Positions 9,007 to 18,031 of a DNA stretch of 48,563 nt are shown piece after piece. Position 1 is the first letter of the stretch. Every line of letters starts with the position of its first letter. Source of the DNA: Acinetobacter sp. N54.MGS-139. Its GTDB lineage: Bacteria; Pseudomonadota; Gammaproteobacteria; Burkholderiales; Burkholderiaceae_F. The stretch lies in the NCBI GenBank assembly GCA_000980495.1, contig LARN01000011.1:1-48563 (forward strand), written 5' to 3'. A program made the translations under genes and the position numbers. A model generated the notes under the pieces. The model was not told the DNA's origin and ran no database searches. It worked only from the letters and a program-made list of their open reading frames with translations.

Positions 9007-10122
9007 TTATCTATTCGACAAATAAGCGACTTCGCCTTTACTGGTTTGGAAAATAGCGCCTGCACTGAAAGGCTGTGCCTGCGTTACGATCGGACCGCTC
9101 AAACGAACGCGCGCCATTTCTTCACCGGTTCTCGGTGAAAGAAAATGAACGTAACCGTCTTCGTCACCGACAGCCACAGCGCCCGGGAAAACGACCGGTG
9201 CGGAAACTCCGCGGTACAGCATGGTCTTATTAGACCAGCGCTGCTCACCGCTTTCGCGGTAGAACGCCTGAACTTCTCCGTTGACGCTGACGGCATAAAC
9301 GTTGTCTTCGTCAATAGCAGGACCGGCAACAGCGTCAATCTTCTGCGTCCATTTTGTCTGTCCGTTCGTGCTGTCAACACAGGTTACGGCGCCTTGGAAG
9401 GCGGCGGCGCAAACTAAGTTTTCGCTAAAGGCCGGGGCACCGACAACGTCAACCAGACGCTCGACTTCCGTCACACCCTTCGCTTGGGCGACCTGGAATT
9501 CAAACACCGGTTTACCGGAGGCAATATCCAAAATCACGATATGGCCGTTCGGCTGTCCGACTAACAAAAAGTTATCATGAGCCAGCATTCTTGTGGGTAA
9601 ACGGACCGTCAAAGCGGGCTGACTCTTCTGATATGTCCACTGCAGTTCGCCGGAGGAAGCCTCAAATGCGGACACACGGGTGTCCATGGTGCGGGCAATG
9701 ACCAGACCGTGAGAAACAACAGGCGGAGAAGCCAATTCCGTTGTCAGTTTCTTTTCCCAGCTGACCTTTCCTTCGGCATCCACGACTTCCAAATTACCGT
9801 CCCAAAGACCGACAGCTGTGAGGTAGCCGTCAGAGCCTACACCGCCGGTAATGGGGCTGTCAAAAGAAACGGACCATTCGGTTTCACCGGTTCTGGCATT
9901 TAAACGCGTCAAGGTCTTGCCGCCGGCGGCAAACACCATATCGTCATATACCGCGGGAACTAAGAAGCCCTCAGCAGACGAAAGTCCTTTCGACCAAACT
10001 TCGGTCACTTCCATGCTCGGTGTGAAATTTACCAGCGGCATGGGTTCATGTTTAGGACTGGAACAAGCCGAAAGCAGAACTGCTGCAGCAACGGCAGCCG
10101 CAATCTTGAGTTTTGTACTCAT
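9007..10122 (-). CDS. bamB: Outer-membrane assembly lipoprotein BamB
   Basis: BamB is the beta-propeller lipoprotein of the BAM complex that inserts beta-barrel proteins into the outer membrane. The 371-residue protein has a lipoprotein signal with lipobox LLSAC, acylated at Cys20. Repeated WD40/PQQ-like blades follow (for example [17 protein letters not shown], then [15 protein letters not shown] and SGEQRWS). ATG start three bases after the yfgM-like gene. The yfgM-bamB-der order is standard. Confidence 0.95.
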   Translation of the reverse strand: MSTKLKIAAAVAAAVLLSACSSPKHEPMPLVNFTPSMEVTEVWSKGLSSAEGFLVPAVYDDMVFAAGGKTLTRLNARTGETEWSVSFDSPITGGVGSDGYLTAVGLWDGNLEVVDAEGKVSWEKKLTTELASPPVVSHGLVIARTMDTRVSAFEASSGELQWTYQKSQPALTVRLPTRMLAHDNFLLVGQPNGHIVILDIASGKPVFEFQVAQAKGVTEVERLVDVVGAPAFSENLVCAAAFQGAVTCVDSTNGQTKWTQKIDAVAGPAIDEDNVYAVSVNGEVQAFYRESGEQRWSNKTMLYRGVSAPVVFPGAVAVGDEDGYVHFLSPRTGEEMARVRLSGPIVTQAQPFSAGAIFQTSKGEVAYLSNR

Positions 10123-10125
10123 GAG

Positions 10126-10761
10126 TTATTCCTTGGGTAAAGAATTTAATTTGATTTCGATGACACCGACCAACGGATTGGTCATAGGAGCATGGCGCAA
10201 GGCGTCTTCCCAGCTTTTACGAGCGGCAGCGGCATCGCCTTTGGCAAGATAAAGGTCGCCCATACGGTCATAAACCGGAACTTCTTCGCCCTTGGCGTCT
10301 TTAACCGCGTTGAGAACTGCCAAGCCCTGATCGTATTTACCTTCATCGAGATAAACACCGGCCAAGCGGACGGAAGCAAGCGGTTTGAGTTCAGGATACT
10401 TATCAGACTCTACAATCCACTTGAGCGCTTTTTCAGCTTCTGCATATTTACCGGCGGTTTCAGCGTTATGCGCGGCAAGCAGAGCACCCATCCCGGCGTA
10501 GGTCGTCGATGCGTAGCTTTCATGAAGACGACCGGCGATCGCCAGTACGCGAGCCTCATCCTTCATATTGCTTGCCTGAATCATCTGAGCATACAGAACA
10601 CCGGCGTCTGTGGATTCTTTCATCTGATACCAGCGCCAGCCTTGAAAACCGGCAGCGCACAAGCAGGCGACCGTCACAACGGTCAAAATTAGGTTGCCCC
10701 ATTTCTCCCACCAAGCCTTAATCTCGGCAAGGGACTCTTGTTCTTCTAAGTCATAGGCCAT
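10126..10761 (-). CDS. YfgM-like tetratricopeptide membrane protein (SecYEG ancillary)
   Basis: A 211-residue protein with a short cytosolic N-terminus, one membrane helix at about residues 23-44, and a periplasmic helical repeat region (TPR_21-type, about 45-205). In E. coli the homologue YfgM binds PpiD and SecYEG and helps periplasmic chaperone networks. ATG start with CCGGGAGAT upstream. It sits between hisS and bamB, as in other proteobacteria, which supports the call more than any single motif does. Confidence 0.87.
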   Translation of the reverse strand: MAYDLEEQESLAEIKAWWEKWGNLILTVVTVACLCAAGFQGWRWYQMKESTDAGVLYAQMIQASNMKDEARVLAIAGRLHESYASTTYAGMGALLAAHNAETAGKYAEAEKALKWIVESDKYPELKPLASVRLAGVYLDEGKYDQGLAVLNAVKDAKGEEVPVYDRMGDLYLAKGDAAAARKSWEDALRHAPMTNPLVGVIEIKLNSLPKE

Positions 10762-10826
10762 GTAAAGTATCTCCCGGTCTATTTAAAGGTTCTAATTTCA
10801 ATTCTTGAAAAAGAAGTAAAACGGAA

Positions 10827-10842
10827 GGGGACGCCGGTCCCC
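10827..10842 (-). other. GC-rich hairpin between hisS and the yfgM-like gene
   Basis: GGGGAC (10827-10832) and GTCCCC (10837-10842) flank a GCCG loop just after the hisS stop. On the minus strand TTCCGTTTTAC follows, which is a poor T-run. It may be a partial terminator that lowers expression of the downstream yfgM-bamB-der genes. Confidence 0.45.
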
Positions 10843-10850
10843 TCTTCTTC

Positions 10851-12128
10851 TTAAACGTGCTGTCCGAGGAACGAGATCGCTTCATCGATCGTGAGCGTCT
10901 TCTGTTCACCGTAACCCTCGAGGTTTTCACGAAGTGCCTTGAGACCGACCTTGCCGGCGGCGGCTTCATCAGCTCCGATCACCAGTGCATAAAGAGCCCC
11001 GGAAGCATCAGCACGCTTCATCTGGTTGCCGAACTTCATGCTGCCGCTGTGGATGATCGCGGCAATATCGGCATCTCTGAGCCTTTCTGCGGCGGAAAGT
11101 GCGTTGAGGTACAGCGCCTTATCCCAAACGACATAGACATCGCATTCTCTGGATTCGGGTTTAACACCGCATTCTTTCATCAACTCGAGCACGCGTTCAA
11201 TGCCCATCGCAAAACCGCAGGCAGGAGCGTCTCGGCCTCCGAGCATTCCGATGAGCGGGTCATAACGGCCGCCGCCGCAGATCGTACCCTGAGCGCCAAG
11301 CTTATCGGTGACCCATTCGAAAACTGTGAGATTGTAGTAGTCAAGACCGCGAACCAATCTCGGGTTCACAACATAATCGATGCCTTCGGCTTTCAGAATC
11401 GCTTCTAAATCCGCAAGGAATTGTTTGGATTCTTCGCTCAAGGAGTCATAGAGCTTCGGCGCATTATTGACCAAGTCCTGCATGTCGGGGTTCTTGGTGT
11501 CGAGAATGCGAAGCGGGTTGGAATAAAGACGACGTGTCGCATCTTCATCCAGGACATCTTTGTGCGCTTCGAAGTATTTGATCAACACTTCTCTGTAGGC
11601 CTTACGATCTTCGAGCTGGCCTAAGCAGTTGAGTTCAAGACGAACGGGAGCGATTCCGAGACGCTTCCAAAGGCGGTTCAGCATTAAAAGCTGTTCGGCG
11701 TCCGTATCCGGGCCTTTGAAGCCCATTGCTTCCATACCGAACTGATGGAACTGACGATAACGGCCTCTCTGGGGACGTTCGTGACGGAACATCGGGCCCA
11801 TGTACCAAAGACGCTTCGGTCCTTCGTAAAGAAGGTTGTGTTCAATACAGGCGCGAACGACAGAAGCCGTGTTTTCCGGACGCAGAGACAATTCGTCGCC
11901 GTTTAAGGAATCCACGAAGGAATACATTTCTTTTTCAACGATATCAGTCACTTCACCGATTCCGCGTTTGAACAGACGGGTCTGTTCGACGATCGGGGTA
12001 CGAATATGCTGATAACCGTAGAGTTTTGCCAGAGAGGAAGCTTCTTTTTCAAAGAAGTGCCAAAGAGGGGCATCTTCCGGCAGCATGTCACTCATGCCGC
12101 GAATTGCCTGAATCTTTTCAATCGCCAT
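10851..12128 (-). CDS. hisS: Histidyl-tRNA synthetase
   Basis: Class II synthetase charging tRNA-His. From ATG 12128 the protein is 425 residues, the family length. It contains the core motifs (the [11 protein letters not shown] motif 2 region, the histidine-A motif [15 protein letters not shown], and GGGRYDPL) and an anticodon-binding C-terminal domain. The frame stays open upstream, but the ATG at 12128 overlaps the ispG stop by one base (TAATG) and begins [12 protein letters not shown] like other HisS proteins. ispG-hisS coupling is a standard arrangement. Confidence 0.97.
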   Translation of the reverse strand: MAIEKIQAIRGMSDMLPEDAPLWHFFEKEASSLAKLYGYQHIRTPIVEQTRLFKRGIGEVTDIVEKEMYSFVDSLNGDELSLRPENTASVVRACIEHNLLYEGPKRLWYMGPMFRHERPQRGRYRQFHQFGMEAMGFKGPDTDAEQLLMLNRLWKRLGIAPVRLELNCLGQLEDRKAYREVLIKYFEAHKDVLDEDATRRLYSNPLRILDTKNPDMQDLVNNAPKLYDSLSEESKQFLADLEAILKAEGIDYVVNPRLVRGLDYYNLTVFEWVTDKLGAQGTICGGGRYDPLIGMLGGRDAPACGFAMGIERVLELMKECGVKPESRECDVYVVWDKALYLNALSAAERLRDADIAAIIHSGSMKFGNQMKRADASGALYALVIGADEAAAGKVGLKALRENLEGYGEQKTLTIDEAISFLGQHV

Positions 12129-13360
12129 TATTGTTCCTTCGCATTTTGGTAATTTTTCTGGACGTATTCTTCGATAAGCGAATGAAACTCTTCGCTCATC
12201 TTCGGCCCTTTCAGAGAACCCCATTTCTTGCCGTCGATAAAGACGGGAGAAACCGGGGCCTCGCCTGAGCCGGGCAGAGAAATACCGATGTTTGCATGAC
12301 GGCTTTCTCCCGGACCGTTCACGACACAGCCCATCACCGCCACATTCATGTTTTCAACACCCGGATTATGCTTGCGCCAATCCGGCATTCTCAACTTAAT
12401 AAAATCCTGAGTTTCTTTCGCCAGCTCCTGGAAGAGACAGCTGGTGGTACGTCCGCAGCCCGGGCAGGAAACGACCTGAGGTGTGAAGTTTCTCATTCCA
12501 AGTGCCTGCAGGATCTCGCAGGCTAACTCAACTTCGGCTGTACGAGACTGGCCCGGTTCCGGTGTCAGCGAAACACGGATCGTATCTCCGATATTTTCCA
12601 GCAGGAGCACGGAGAGGGCCGCGGTTGTGGAAACCGTACCTTTGAGCCCCATTCCGGCTTCGGTCAACCCCAGATGCAGAGGATAAGCACAGCGAGCCTT
12701 GAGCTCGCGGTAAACCGCGATCAAATCTTTGACGCCGCTCACTTTCGCAGAGATGGCCACCTGAGAAGGTTTCATGCCGAGCTCAACCGCTCGATCCGCG
12801 TTCTCAACAGCGCTTCTTACTAAGGCCTCCCGCAGCACTTCTTTCGCGTCAAGCGGCTTTTCAAGCTTTTGGTTTTCCGACATCATGCAGGCCAACAGAT
12901 CTTGGTCGAGCGAGCCCCAGTTGACGCCGATTCTGACCGGTTTGTCGTACTTCTTCGCGAGCTCAACCATTGTGCGGAAGTTTTCTTCCTGCTTGTCGCC
13001 TTTTCCGACGTTGCCGGGATTGATTCGATATTTAGAGAGCGCCTCAGCGCATTCCCGATACTCCGTCAGCAGCTTATGGCCGTTGTAATGAAAGTCCCCG
13101 ACAAGCGGAACAAAGCAGCCGGTTTCGTCCAGCCTTCTGCGAATTTCAGGGATTGCTTTTGCGGCCGCAGGGGTATTGACCGTAAGACGAACAAGCTCGC
13201 TTCCTGCTTGAGCGAGCTCTAAAACTTGTTTAGTCGAGGATTCGACATCGGCCGTGTCCGTGTTCGTCATGGACTGAATTACTACGGGCCGGCCGGCGCC
13301 GATCTCAACGATATTGTCTTTCCAGCGGACAATCATCGGTTCTTTTTGTGAAGAAGACAT
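12128..13360 (-). CDS. ispG: 4-hydroxy-3-methylbut-2-enyl-diphosphate synthase (flavodoxin)
   Basis: The [4Fe-4S] enzyme that reductively converts MEcPP to HMBPP, the penultimate step of the MEP isoprenoid pathway. The 410-residue protein has the TIM-barrel domain and the C-terminal cluster domain, with CPGCGR (Cys299, Cys302) and CVVNGPGE (Cys345, Glu352). ATG start three bases after rodZ. The rodZ-ispG-hisS order is common in proteobacteria. Confidence 0.97.
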   Translation of the reverse strand: MSSSQKEPMIVRWKDNIVEIGAGRPVVIQSMTNTDTADVESSTKQVLELAQAGSELVRLTVNTPAAAKAIPEIRRRLDETGCFVPLVGDFHYNGHKLLTEYRECAEALSKYRINPGNVGKGDKQEENFRTMVELAKKYDKPVRIGVNWGSLDQDLLACMMSENQKLEKPLDAKEVLREALVRSAVENADRAVELGMKPSQVAISAKVSGVKDLIAVYRELKARCAYPLHLGLTEAGMGLKGTVSTTAALSVLLLENIGDTIRVSLTPEPGQSRTAEVELACEILQALGMRNFTPQVVSCPGCGRTTSCLFQELAKETQDFIKLRMPDWRKHNPGVENMNVAVMGCVVNGPGESRHANIGISLPGSGEAPVSPVFIDGKKWGSLKGPKMSEEFHSLIEEYVQKNYQNAKEQ

Positions 13361-13363
13361 TCG

Positions 13364-14458
13364 TTATTTCTGAACCAAAGTAAACACAGTGGATGTTGCG
13401 CGATTATTGATATTCAGATCAACGGGCGCGCCGTCAACTTTCACAAAGCCCTTGGCACGATTGCCGACGGAGACTTTGAAAGGATACGGAACTTCGTAAT
13501 CACGAGTTTCACCGCTCTTTAACTGTGCATTGTGAACCAGCTTCTTGTCCTGATAAACACCGAACCAGCATTCACCGCCTTCGGCACCGATCGTCACTTT
13601 ATACATTCCGTTGGCGGATTTCGGAACCACGAGATCCCAGCGGCCTTCGGCTTCGTTATGAGTCAGCGCCAAGGGCTTGGCAGAGGTCGTCACGGCAGGA
13701 GCTGCCGCGGAAGCGGCCTTCTTAGCTTCCTCAGCCAAACGCTTTTCTTCGGCGACTTTAGCTGCGGCTGCTGCCTCAGCTTCTTTTTGAAGTTTTTCTT
13801 TCAAAGCGGCATCCCGATCAGCCTGTGTCTGAGCTTCTGCTGCGGCAGGAGCCGGCGCAGCAGCTGCGGGCTGAGGAGCCGGTTCAACCGTTGTATTAGA
13901 AACCAAAACTGGAACGGCTTCAGGAGCCTTGGCAAGCTCAGAAGCCGGAGCAGATGCTTCAGCGCTCTGGGAGGCTTCTGCCTGAGGAGCTTCGGCAGCT
14001 TTTTCGGTTTTTTGACTCATGTAGTAGTTGTAGCCGATCCAGCCCAATGCGATCACAACCGCTAAGAAAAGCAGGCCGGCAATAAATTTACCGACGAAGT
14101 TTTTCGGCTGAGCGTCGTGATAAGGAGCGAGCTCCTGAGTCGTGCGGCGGATAAAGGTACGAGGATCTTTATCGTCCGGAGCTAATGCCGCGTTAAAGAG
14201 CGAAATGATCTTGGCTTCATCGACGCCTAACAAACGGGCGTAGCTGCGCAGGTGAGCGCGGGCGTAAACCGGTGTTGGGAAAACTTTGTAGTTATCCGAC
14301 TCCAATCCTTCTATCTGATCCGGTGAAATTCTCAGCTGAGAAGACACCTGATCAATACTCAATTCTTTATTTTCACGGGCAATGCGCAGCAGACCGCCGT
14401 AAGTCGTCGCTTCGAACGGCTGGTCTTTGGCTTCCTGGTTGACATTATTCTCAGACAT
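13364..14458 (-). CDS. rodZ: RodZ-like helix-turn-helix membrane protein (DUF4115)
   Basis: RodZ links the MreB cytoskeleton to the cell-wall elongation machinery. The 364-residue protein has a cytosolic helix-turn-helix domain at about residues 20-90, a membrane helix at 123-146, and a long Ala/Glu/Pro-rich linker at about 152-262 with a charged coiled stretch. A C-terminal DUF4115 beta-domain follows (about 265-364). ATG start with GGAGGCGAGAAA upstream. The gene overlaps the end of rlmN by eight bases, and the rlmN-rodZ-ispG order supports the name. Confidence 0.9.
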   Translation of the reverse strand: MSENNVNQEAKDQPFEATTYGGLLRIARENKELSIDQVSSQLRISPDQIEGLESDNYKVFPTPVYARAHLRSYARLLGVDEAKIISLFNAALAPDDKDPRTFIRRTTQELAPYHDAQPKNFVGKFIAGLLFLAVVIALGWIGYNYYMSQKTEKAAEAPQAEASQSAEASAPASELAKAPEAVPVLVSNTTVEPAPQPAAAAPAPAAAEAQTQADRDAALKEKLQKEAEAAAAAKVAEEKRLAEEAKKAASAAAPAVTTSAKPLALTHNEAEGRWDLVVPKSANGMYKVTIGAEGGECWFGVYQDKKLVHNAQLKSGETRDYEVPYPFKVSVGNRAKGFVKVDGAPVDLNINNRATSTVFTLVQK

Positions 14459-15623
14459 TTTTCTCGCCTCCTGTTGCTTTTGCCGGGCTCTTTGAAATCT
14501 CTTTAATGATTATCTCGCGATTTGCTCTCTTTTCTGCGAGCTTAGTACGGTCTTTAATTTCCCCGGCCAACTGACCGCAGGCCGCATCGATATCGTCGCC
14601 GCGGACCTTTCTAACGGTAGTGACAATACCTGCCCCGTTCAGTCGGTCGGCAAAAGCTTTGACCGCTTCGGGCTTACTGCGTTCAAGACCGGATCCCGGG
14701 AAGGGATTAAAAGGGATCAAGTTGAACTTGCAGGGAATGTCCTGAACCAGAGTAATCAGTTCCTTGGCCTGTGCGAGTGAATCATTCACGCCGCCGATAA
14801 GAATATATTCAAAAGTGATGAAATCTCTCGGGGCATGTTCCAAATAACGCTTGCAGGCCGCAAGCAGCTGCTCGAGCGGATGCTTGCGGTTGATCGGCAT
14901 GATCTTGTCTCTAAGCTCATTGTTTGGAGCATGGAGACTTACTGCCAATGCGACCGGACACTGTTCGGCAAGCTTATCCATCTGCCTGACCAGGCCGGAA
15001 GTGGAGACGGTAACGCGGCGACGGGATAAGCCGTAGGCGTTATCGTCGAGCATCAGTTTCAGGGACGGGATGACAGCATCCAAATTCTGGAGCGGTTCAC
15101 CCATACCCATCATGACAACATTGGAAATTACTCTTTCGTTTTCATCGGTGATGCCGAGATCTTTTCTTAAGGTGTGTTCGGCATGCCAAAGCTGACCAAT
15201 AATTTCCGATGCTTTCAAATTACGGTTAAAGCCCTGCTTGCCCGTCGAACAAAACAGACAGTTCATTGCACAGCCAGCCTGAGAAGAGACACAAAGCGTG
15301 CCGCGGCCGTCCTGAGGAATGTAAACCATCTCAACGGCGTTGCCGTTGCCGACATCAAGCAGCCACTTACGAGTTCCGTCAGCGGCGGTTTTATCTCGAA
15401 TAATTTCGGGCCCCCGAATCTCAGCAACCTTCTCAAGTTTGGCTCGAAAGGACTTGGCGAGATCCGTCATTTCAGAAAAATCGCGTGCTCCGCGGCGATG
15501 AATCCAACGCTCAAGCTGTTTCGCACGGAAAGGTTTCTCTCCGAGATCTTCACAAAACTTCTTCAGCCCCTCGGCGTCAAATCCAAGGAGGTTCACTTTT
15601 TGAGGCAACTTTTCTTCTGTCAT
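14451..15623 (-). CDS. rlmN: Dual-specificity 23S rRNA (A2503-C2) / tRNA (A37-C2) methyltransferase RlmN
   Basis: Radical SAM enzyme that methylates C2 of A2503 in 23S rRNA and A37 in some tRNAs. In the 390-residue protein the cluster motif is Cys118, Cys122 and Cys125, the SAM-binding GEPLQN is near 175-180, and the methyl-carrying Cys349 lies in [13 protein letters not shown] start. The only purine-rich stretch upstream (GCGGGGAT) lies inside a hairpin at 15635-15654. It overlaps rodZ by eight bases. Confidence 0.97.
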   Translation of the reverse strand: MTEEKLPQKVNLLGFDAEGLKKFCEDLGEKPFRAKQLERWIHRRGARDFSEMTDLAKSFRAKLEKVAEIRGPEIIRDKTAADGTRKWLLDVGNGNAVEMVYIPQDGRGTLCVSSQAGCAMNCLFCSTGKQGFNRNLKASEIIGQLWHAEHTLRKDLGITDENERVISNVVMMGMGEPLQNLDAVIPSLKLMLDDNAYGLSRRRVTVSTSGLVRQMDKLAEQCPVALAVSLHAPNNELRDKIMPINRKHPLEQLLAACKRYLEHAPRDFITFEYILIGGVNDSLAQAKELITLVQDIPCKFNLIPFNPFPGSGLERSKPEAVKAFADRLNGAGIVTTVRKVRGDDIDAACGQLAGEIKDRTKLAEKRANREIIIKEISKSPAKATGGEKNV

Positions 15624-15634
15624 GATCGGGTTTT

Positions 15635-15654
15635 ATCCCCGCTTGCGCGGGGAT
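15635..15654 (-). promoter_or_regulatory. Hairpin in the rlmN leader, enclosing its likely ribosome-binding site
   Basis: ATCCCCGC (15635-15642) and GCGGGGAT (15647-15654) form a perfect 8-base-pair stem with a 4-base loop, 11 bases before the rlmN ATG. The GGGGA that could act as the Shine-Dalgarno sequence is in the arm nearest the start. No T-run follows, so control of translation is more likely than termination. Confidence 0.5.
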
Positions 15655-15692
15655 ATTCTTTACGTCGCTAACTAAACTACAGGCGCGGTCGA

Positions 15693-16121
15693 TTAACGGC
15701 CGGCGTAGATGTCCATCTGCGGGAAGAAGAAAGCGATTTCAACAGCAGCTGTTTCGGGGCTGTCGGAGCCGTGAACAGCGTTAGCGTCGATAGACTGAGC
15801 GAAATCGGCTCTGATGGTGCCCTTGGCAGCCTTCTTCGGGTCAGTAGCGCCCATGAGTTCACGATTCTTCATGATGGCATTTTCACCTTCGAGAACCTGA
15901 ATCTGAACGGGACCGGAAACCATGAAGTCAACCAGATCTTTGAAGAAGGGGCGTTCACGGTGAACAGCGTAGAAAGCTTCGGCTTCCTGACGGGAAAGCC
16001 ACTTCATTTTGGAAGCAACAATCTTGAGGTTGTTGGATTCAAAGCGGGAGTAGATCTGACCGATAACGTTTTTGGCAACTGCATCGGGTTTAATAATCGA
16101 AAGTGTGCGTTCAATAGCCAT
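15693..16121 (-). CDS. ndk: Nucleoside diphosphate kinase
   Basis: Transfers the gamma-phosphate from ATP to other nucleoside diphosphates through a phosphohistidine, balancing nucleotide pools. The 142-residue protein is of standard length. The catalytic His117 lies in NAVHGSDS, and the N-terminal [12 protein letters not shown] is the typical family opening. ATG start with AGAGATTGAA upstream. ndk before rlmN is the betaproteobacterial order. A hairpin lies in its leader at 16161-16176. Confidence 0.98.
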   Translation of the reverse strand: MAIERTLSIIKPDAVAKNVIGQIYSRFESNNLKIVASKMKWLSRQEAEAFYAVHRERPFFKDLVDFMVSGPVQIQVLEGENAIMKNRELMGATDPKKAAKGTIRADFAQSIDANAVHGSDSPETAAVEIAFFFPQMDIYAGR

Positions 16122-16160
16122 TTCAATCTCTTAAAAACGAATAAAAGTAAAAAATAGAAA

Positions 16161-16176
16161 TGCGGAGGATTCCGCA
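16161..16176. terminator. Bidirectional-type hairpin in the ndk leader
   Basis: TGCGGA and TCCGCA flank a GGAT loop. On the minus strand TTTCTATTTTTTAC follows, and on the plus strand CTTCTTTTGTC. It ends about 40 bases before the ndk ATG, so it could stop readthrough from the upstream membrane-protein genes and also attenuate ndk. Confidence 0.6.
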
Positions 16177-16204
16177 CTTCTTTTGTCTACAAGACAATCG
16201 GTTG

Positions 16205-16213
16205 ATTTTATCA
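16205..16213 (-). promoter_or_regulatory. Candidate extended -10 promoter for ndk
   Basis: The minus strand reads TGATAAAAT, an extended -10 with no convincing -35. Transcription would begin near 16198 and run through the 16161-16176 hairpin before reaching ndk. The same TGnTAAAAT form occurs before hflK. Confidence 0.5.
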
Positions 16214-16298
16214 TGCAGGGAGATTGGACTAAGGCTTTACGAGAGGCTGAAACGCCTGATTACTTAGTTTTCTGTCGAGCATTTTCTCCTGCAGCCGG

Positions 16299-16823
16299 TC
16301 ACGGCGCAGGTGTATTCGAGGGTTTGAAACGATAGGTCAAGCTGAGCAGGATCAGGTTAATCACGGCAACCACGATGAATGTTTCCCAGCCGGAAGAGAC
16401 GAGCTCTGAAGCGCGATCCTGCCAGATCATTTTCGGGACTTCAATAAAGATGACGGCGGCAAATGCGGCCGGAAGGATAATCGCGAAACGCAGTGCTTTG
16501 AGGGTTAGAAGTTTACTTTCGATATAGAAGCTTCTGGCAAACCAAATCGAAGGAAAAATGAAAAGCAAATAAATCGCGGCCGCCGCCTTAACAAAGGTAT
16601 AGGCATGAATCATCAGCCCCCCGTTAACGGATGCTATATCGTGCACTACCCAAACCAAGAAGGCCAGCATGCCGGGTTCAAACAGCATAATCAAAGACAA
16701 AATCAAAACGGCAGAAACCGGAAGTCTCGGACGATGGATCTTTAACTGCCGCGCCAGCCATAATGAGCAAAACAGCATCACGGTTGTTGCAATCAGTGTG
16801 CGGACAGTTATAAGAAATTCCAT
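16299..16823 (-). CDS. Hypothetical integral membrane protein (third of a three-gene cluster)
   Basis: I do not recognise this 174-residue protein. It has about five membrane helices (near residues 5-24, 36-60, 75-96, 110-128, 146-163), short loops, a basic loop RQLKIHRPR after the first helix and a short Pro-rich tail. ATG start with AGGAGTGAACGC upstream. It is the last of three consecutive small membrane-protein genes between rlmD and ndk. All three have good or overlapping starts, so they are probably co-expressed. Nothing marks it as a transporter, enzyme or toxin. Confidence 0.75.
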   Translation of the reverse strand: MEFLITVRTLIATTVMLFCSLWLARQLKIHRPRLPVSAVLILSLIMLFEPGMLAFLVWVVHDIASVNGGLMIHAYTFVKAAAAIYLLFIFPSIWFARSFYIESKLLTLKALRFAIILPAAFAAVIFIEVPKMIWQDRASELVSSGWETFIVVAVINLILLSLTYRFKPSNTPAP

Positions 16824-16833
16824 GCGTTCACTC

Positions 16834-17454
16834 CTATTTCTTCTCTCGATCTTTTTTCGGCTGGTGGCTAATCGGGTAATTATCCGCTACCTTCGGACTC
16901 ATTCTCAGGTAGGCAGTGATCACCATGAGCACTGCGATGTAGGCAGCCATCGTATAGCCGGCCGGCACGGCGACGGTAAACCCATGCGCGCCCAAAATAA
17001 TGAGCGGAAGAATGCCTGCTGCCAGCACGATGAAAAAGGCAGAGGTCCACATAATTCGCAGAGCGCGAATCAGACTCTCGCGGTTGTGACGGATATACAG
17101 CAGCCATGAAGCAAAAATACTCTGACCGATAGCAACCAAAATACAAATTATTGCGAGCGCCACATAAAGCTGATCAAGTGTTGCCATCTTATTGATCGTC
17201 CCAAAGAGCATCGAAATGCTCGGAGACTCATAATTCGCGCTTGTAAAGCTCAGCCACAAAGAAGGGATGATATCTCGGATCAAACTGATCGAAAGCAGCG
17301 GCAGTCCGATAAACAAAACGACAATGCAAAGGGCCAGTCCCCAAGTCGAGATGCCTTGGCCCTTGGTTTTAACGACATAGGTCGGAAACCAGACGCAAAA
17401 GCCCAATGCAAACAAAAAAGCAAACCAGTACTCAAATACTCCGCTTTCTTCCAC
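16834..17454 (-). CDS. Hypothetical integral membrane protein (second of a three-gene cluster)
   Basis: A 206-residue protein not recognised by family. Five hydrophobic helices lie at about residues 8-28, 38-58, 96-120, 135-155 and 162-183. There is a polar loop of about 35 residues between the second and third helices and a charged tail ending KKDREKK. The start is GTG at 17452-17454, supported by AAGGAG seven bases upstream. It lies ten bases before the next membrane gene. The helix number and size resemble its neighbours, but I see no clear shared sequence motif. Confidence 0.75.
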   Translation of the reverse strand: MEESGVFEYWFAFLFALGFCVWFPTYVVKTKGQGISTWGLALCIVVLFIGLPLLSISLIRDIIPSLWLSFTSANYESPSISMLFGTINKMATLDQLYVALAIICILVAIGQSIFASWLLYIRHNRESLIRALRIMWTSAFFIVLAAGILPLIILGAHGFTVAVPAGYTMAAYIAVLMVITAYLRMSPKVADNYPISHQPKKDREKK

Positions 17455-17482
17455 TCTCTTTCTCCTTAGTTTTATTTGTTTA

Positions 17483-18031
17483 TTAGTTGCTGAATGTTTT
17501 TCCAGCGGCCTCAGAATACTTTACGTAAATACCCACGCTTAAGGCAAGTACCAGCGACAAGCATAAAAACGGTAGGTCTTCTTTGGCAAGATTTGCTCCG
17601 AAAGATCCGAAAAGCAGGTACGGCGCGGCCGCCTGAGAAAGCAAATTTAAGAGGTAGCCGAGGCCCGTGAAAAGCAGAACCAAATTTATCGTTCCGCGGG
17701 AGCGGCTTTCAACGATGAGGTAAGCCGCATACAAAAAAGAGATGATGGCTCCGGTCGACAGCCCCCAGGTCATCCAGGATAAGGTCAGCACGGAAGCCAC
17801 ACCCCATGCCGCAAAAGGCAGTATGGTGTTGTTTAACTCGGCGTTGTTTACGTAAGTGAGGACGGGCAGCAGGATCATCAAAATAGAAGCCGAAAACGCC
17901 AGTCCGAAACTTAAATCTTTTTTGAAAAATTTTAAGGCGAAGGCCGGCACCAGAATGATGAGCAGCAGCTCCGCCAAAATTTTGACAAACAGAATTACGA
18001 TCTGAATAACCAAAGGCGTCATTTCCGTCAA
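17483..18031 (-). CDS. Hypothetical integral membrane protein (first of a three-gene cluster)
   Basis: A 182-residue protein of unknown family with five or six membrane helices (near residues 8-34, 42-61, 72-87, 90-107, 115-134, 153-170). The start is either TTG at 18029-18031, overlapping the rlmD stop, or ATG at 18020-18022; neither has a strong ribosome-binding site. The overlap with rlmD suggests translational coupling. No catalytic or transport motif is visible. Confidence 0.72.
   Translation of the reverse strand: MTEMTPLVIQIVILFVKILAELLLIILVPAFALKFFKKDLSFGLAFSASILMILLPVLTYVNNAELNNTILPFAAWGVASVLTLSWMTWGLSTGAIISFLYAAYLIVESRSRGTINLVLLFTGLGYLLNLLSQAAAPYLLFGSFGANLAKEDLPFLCLSLVLALSVGIYVKYSEAAGKTFSN

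Noticed and set aside
12129..12224. Upstream extension of hisS
   Set aside because: It overlaps the end of ispG. The ATG at 12128 fits the family N-terminus and the coupled TAATG junction.
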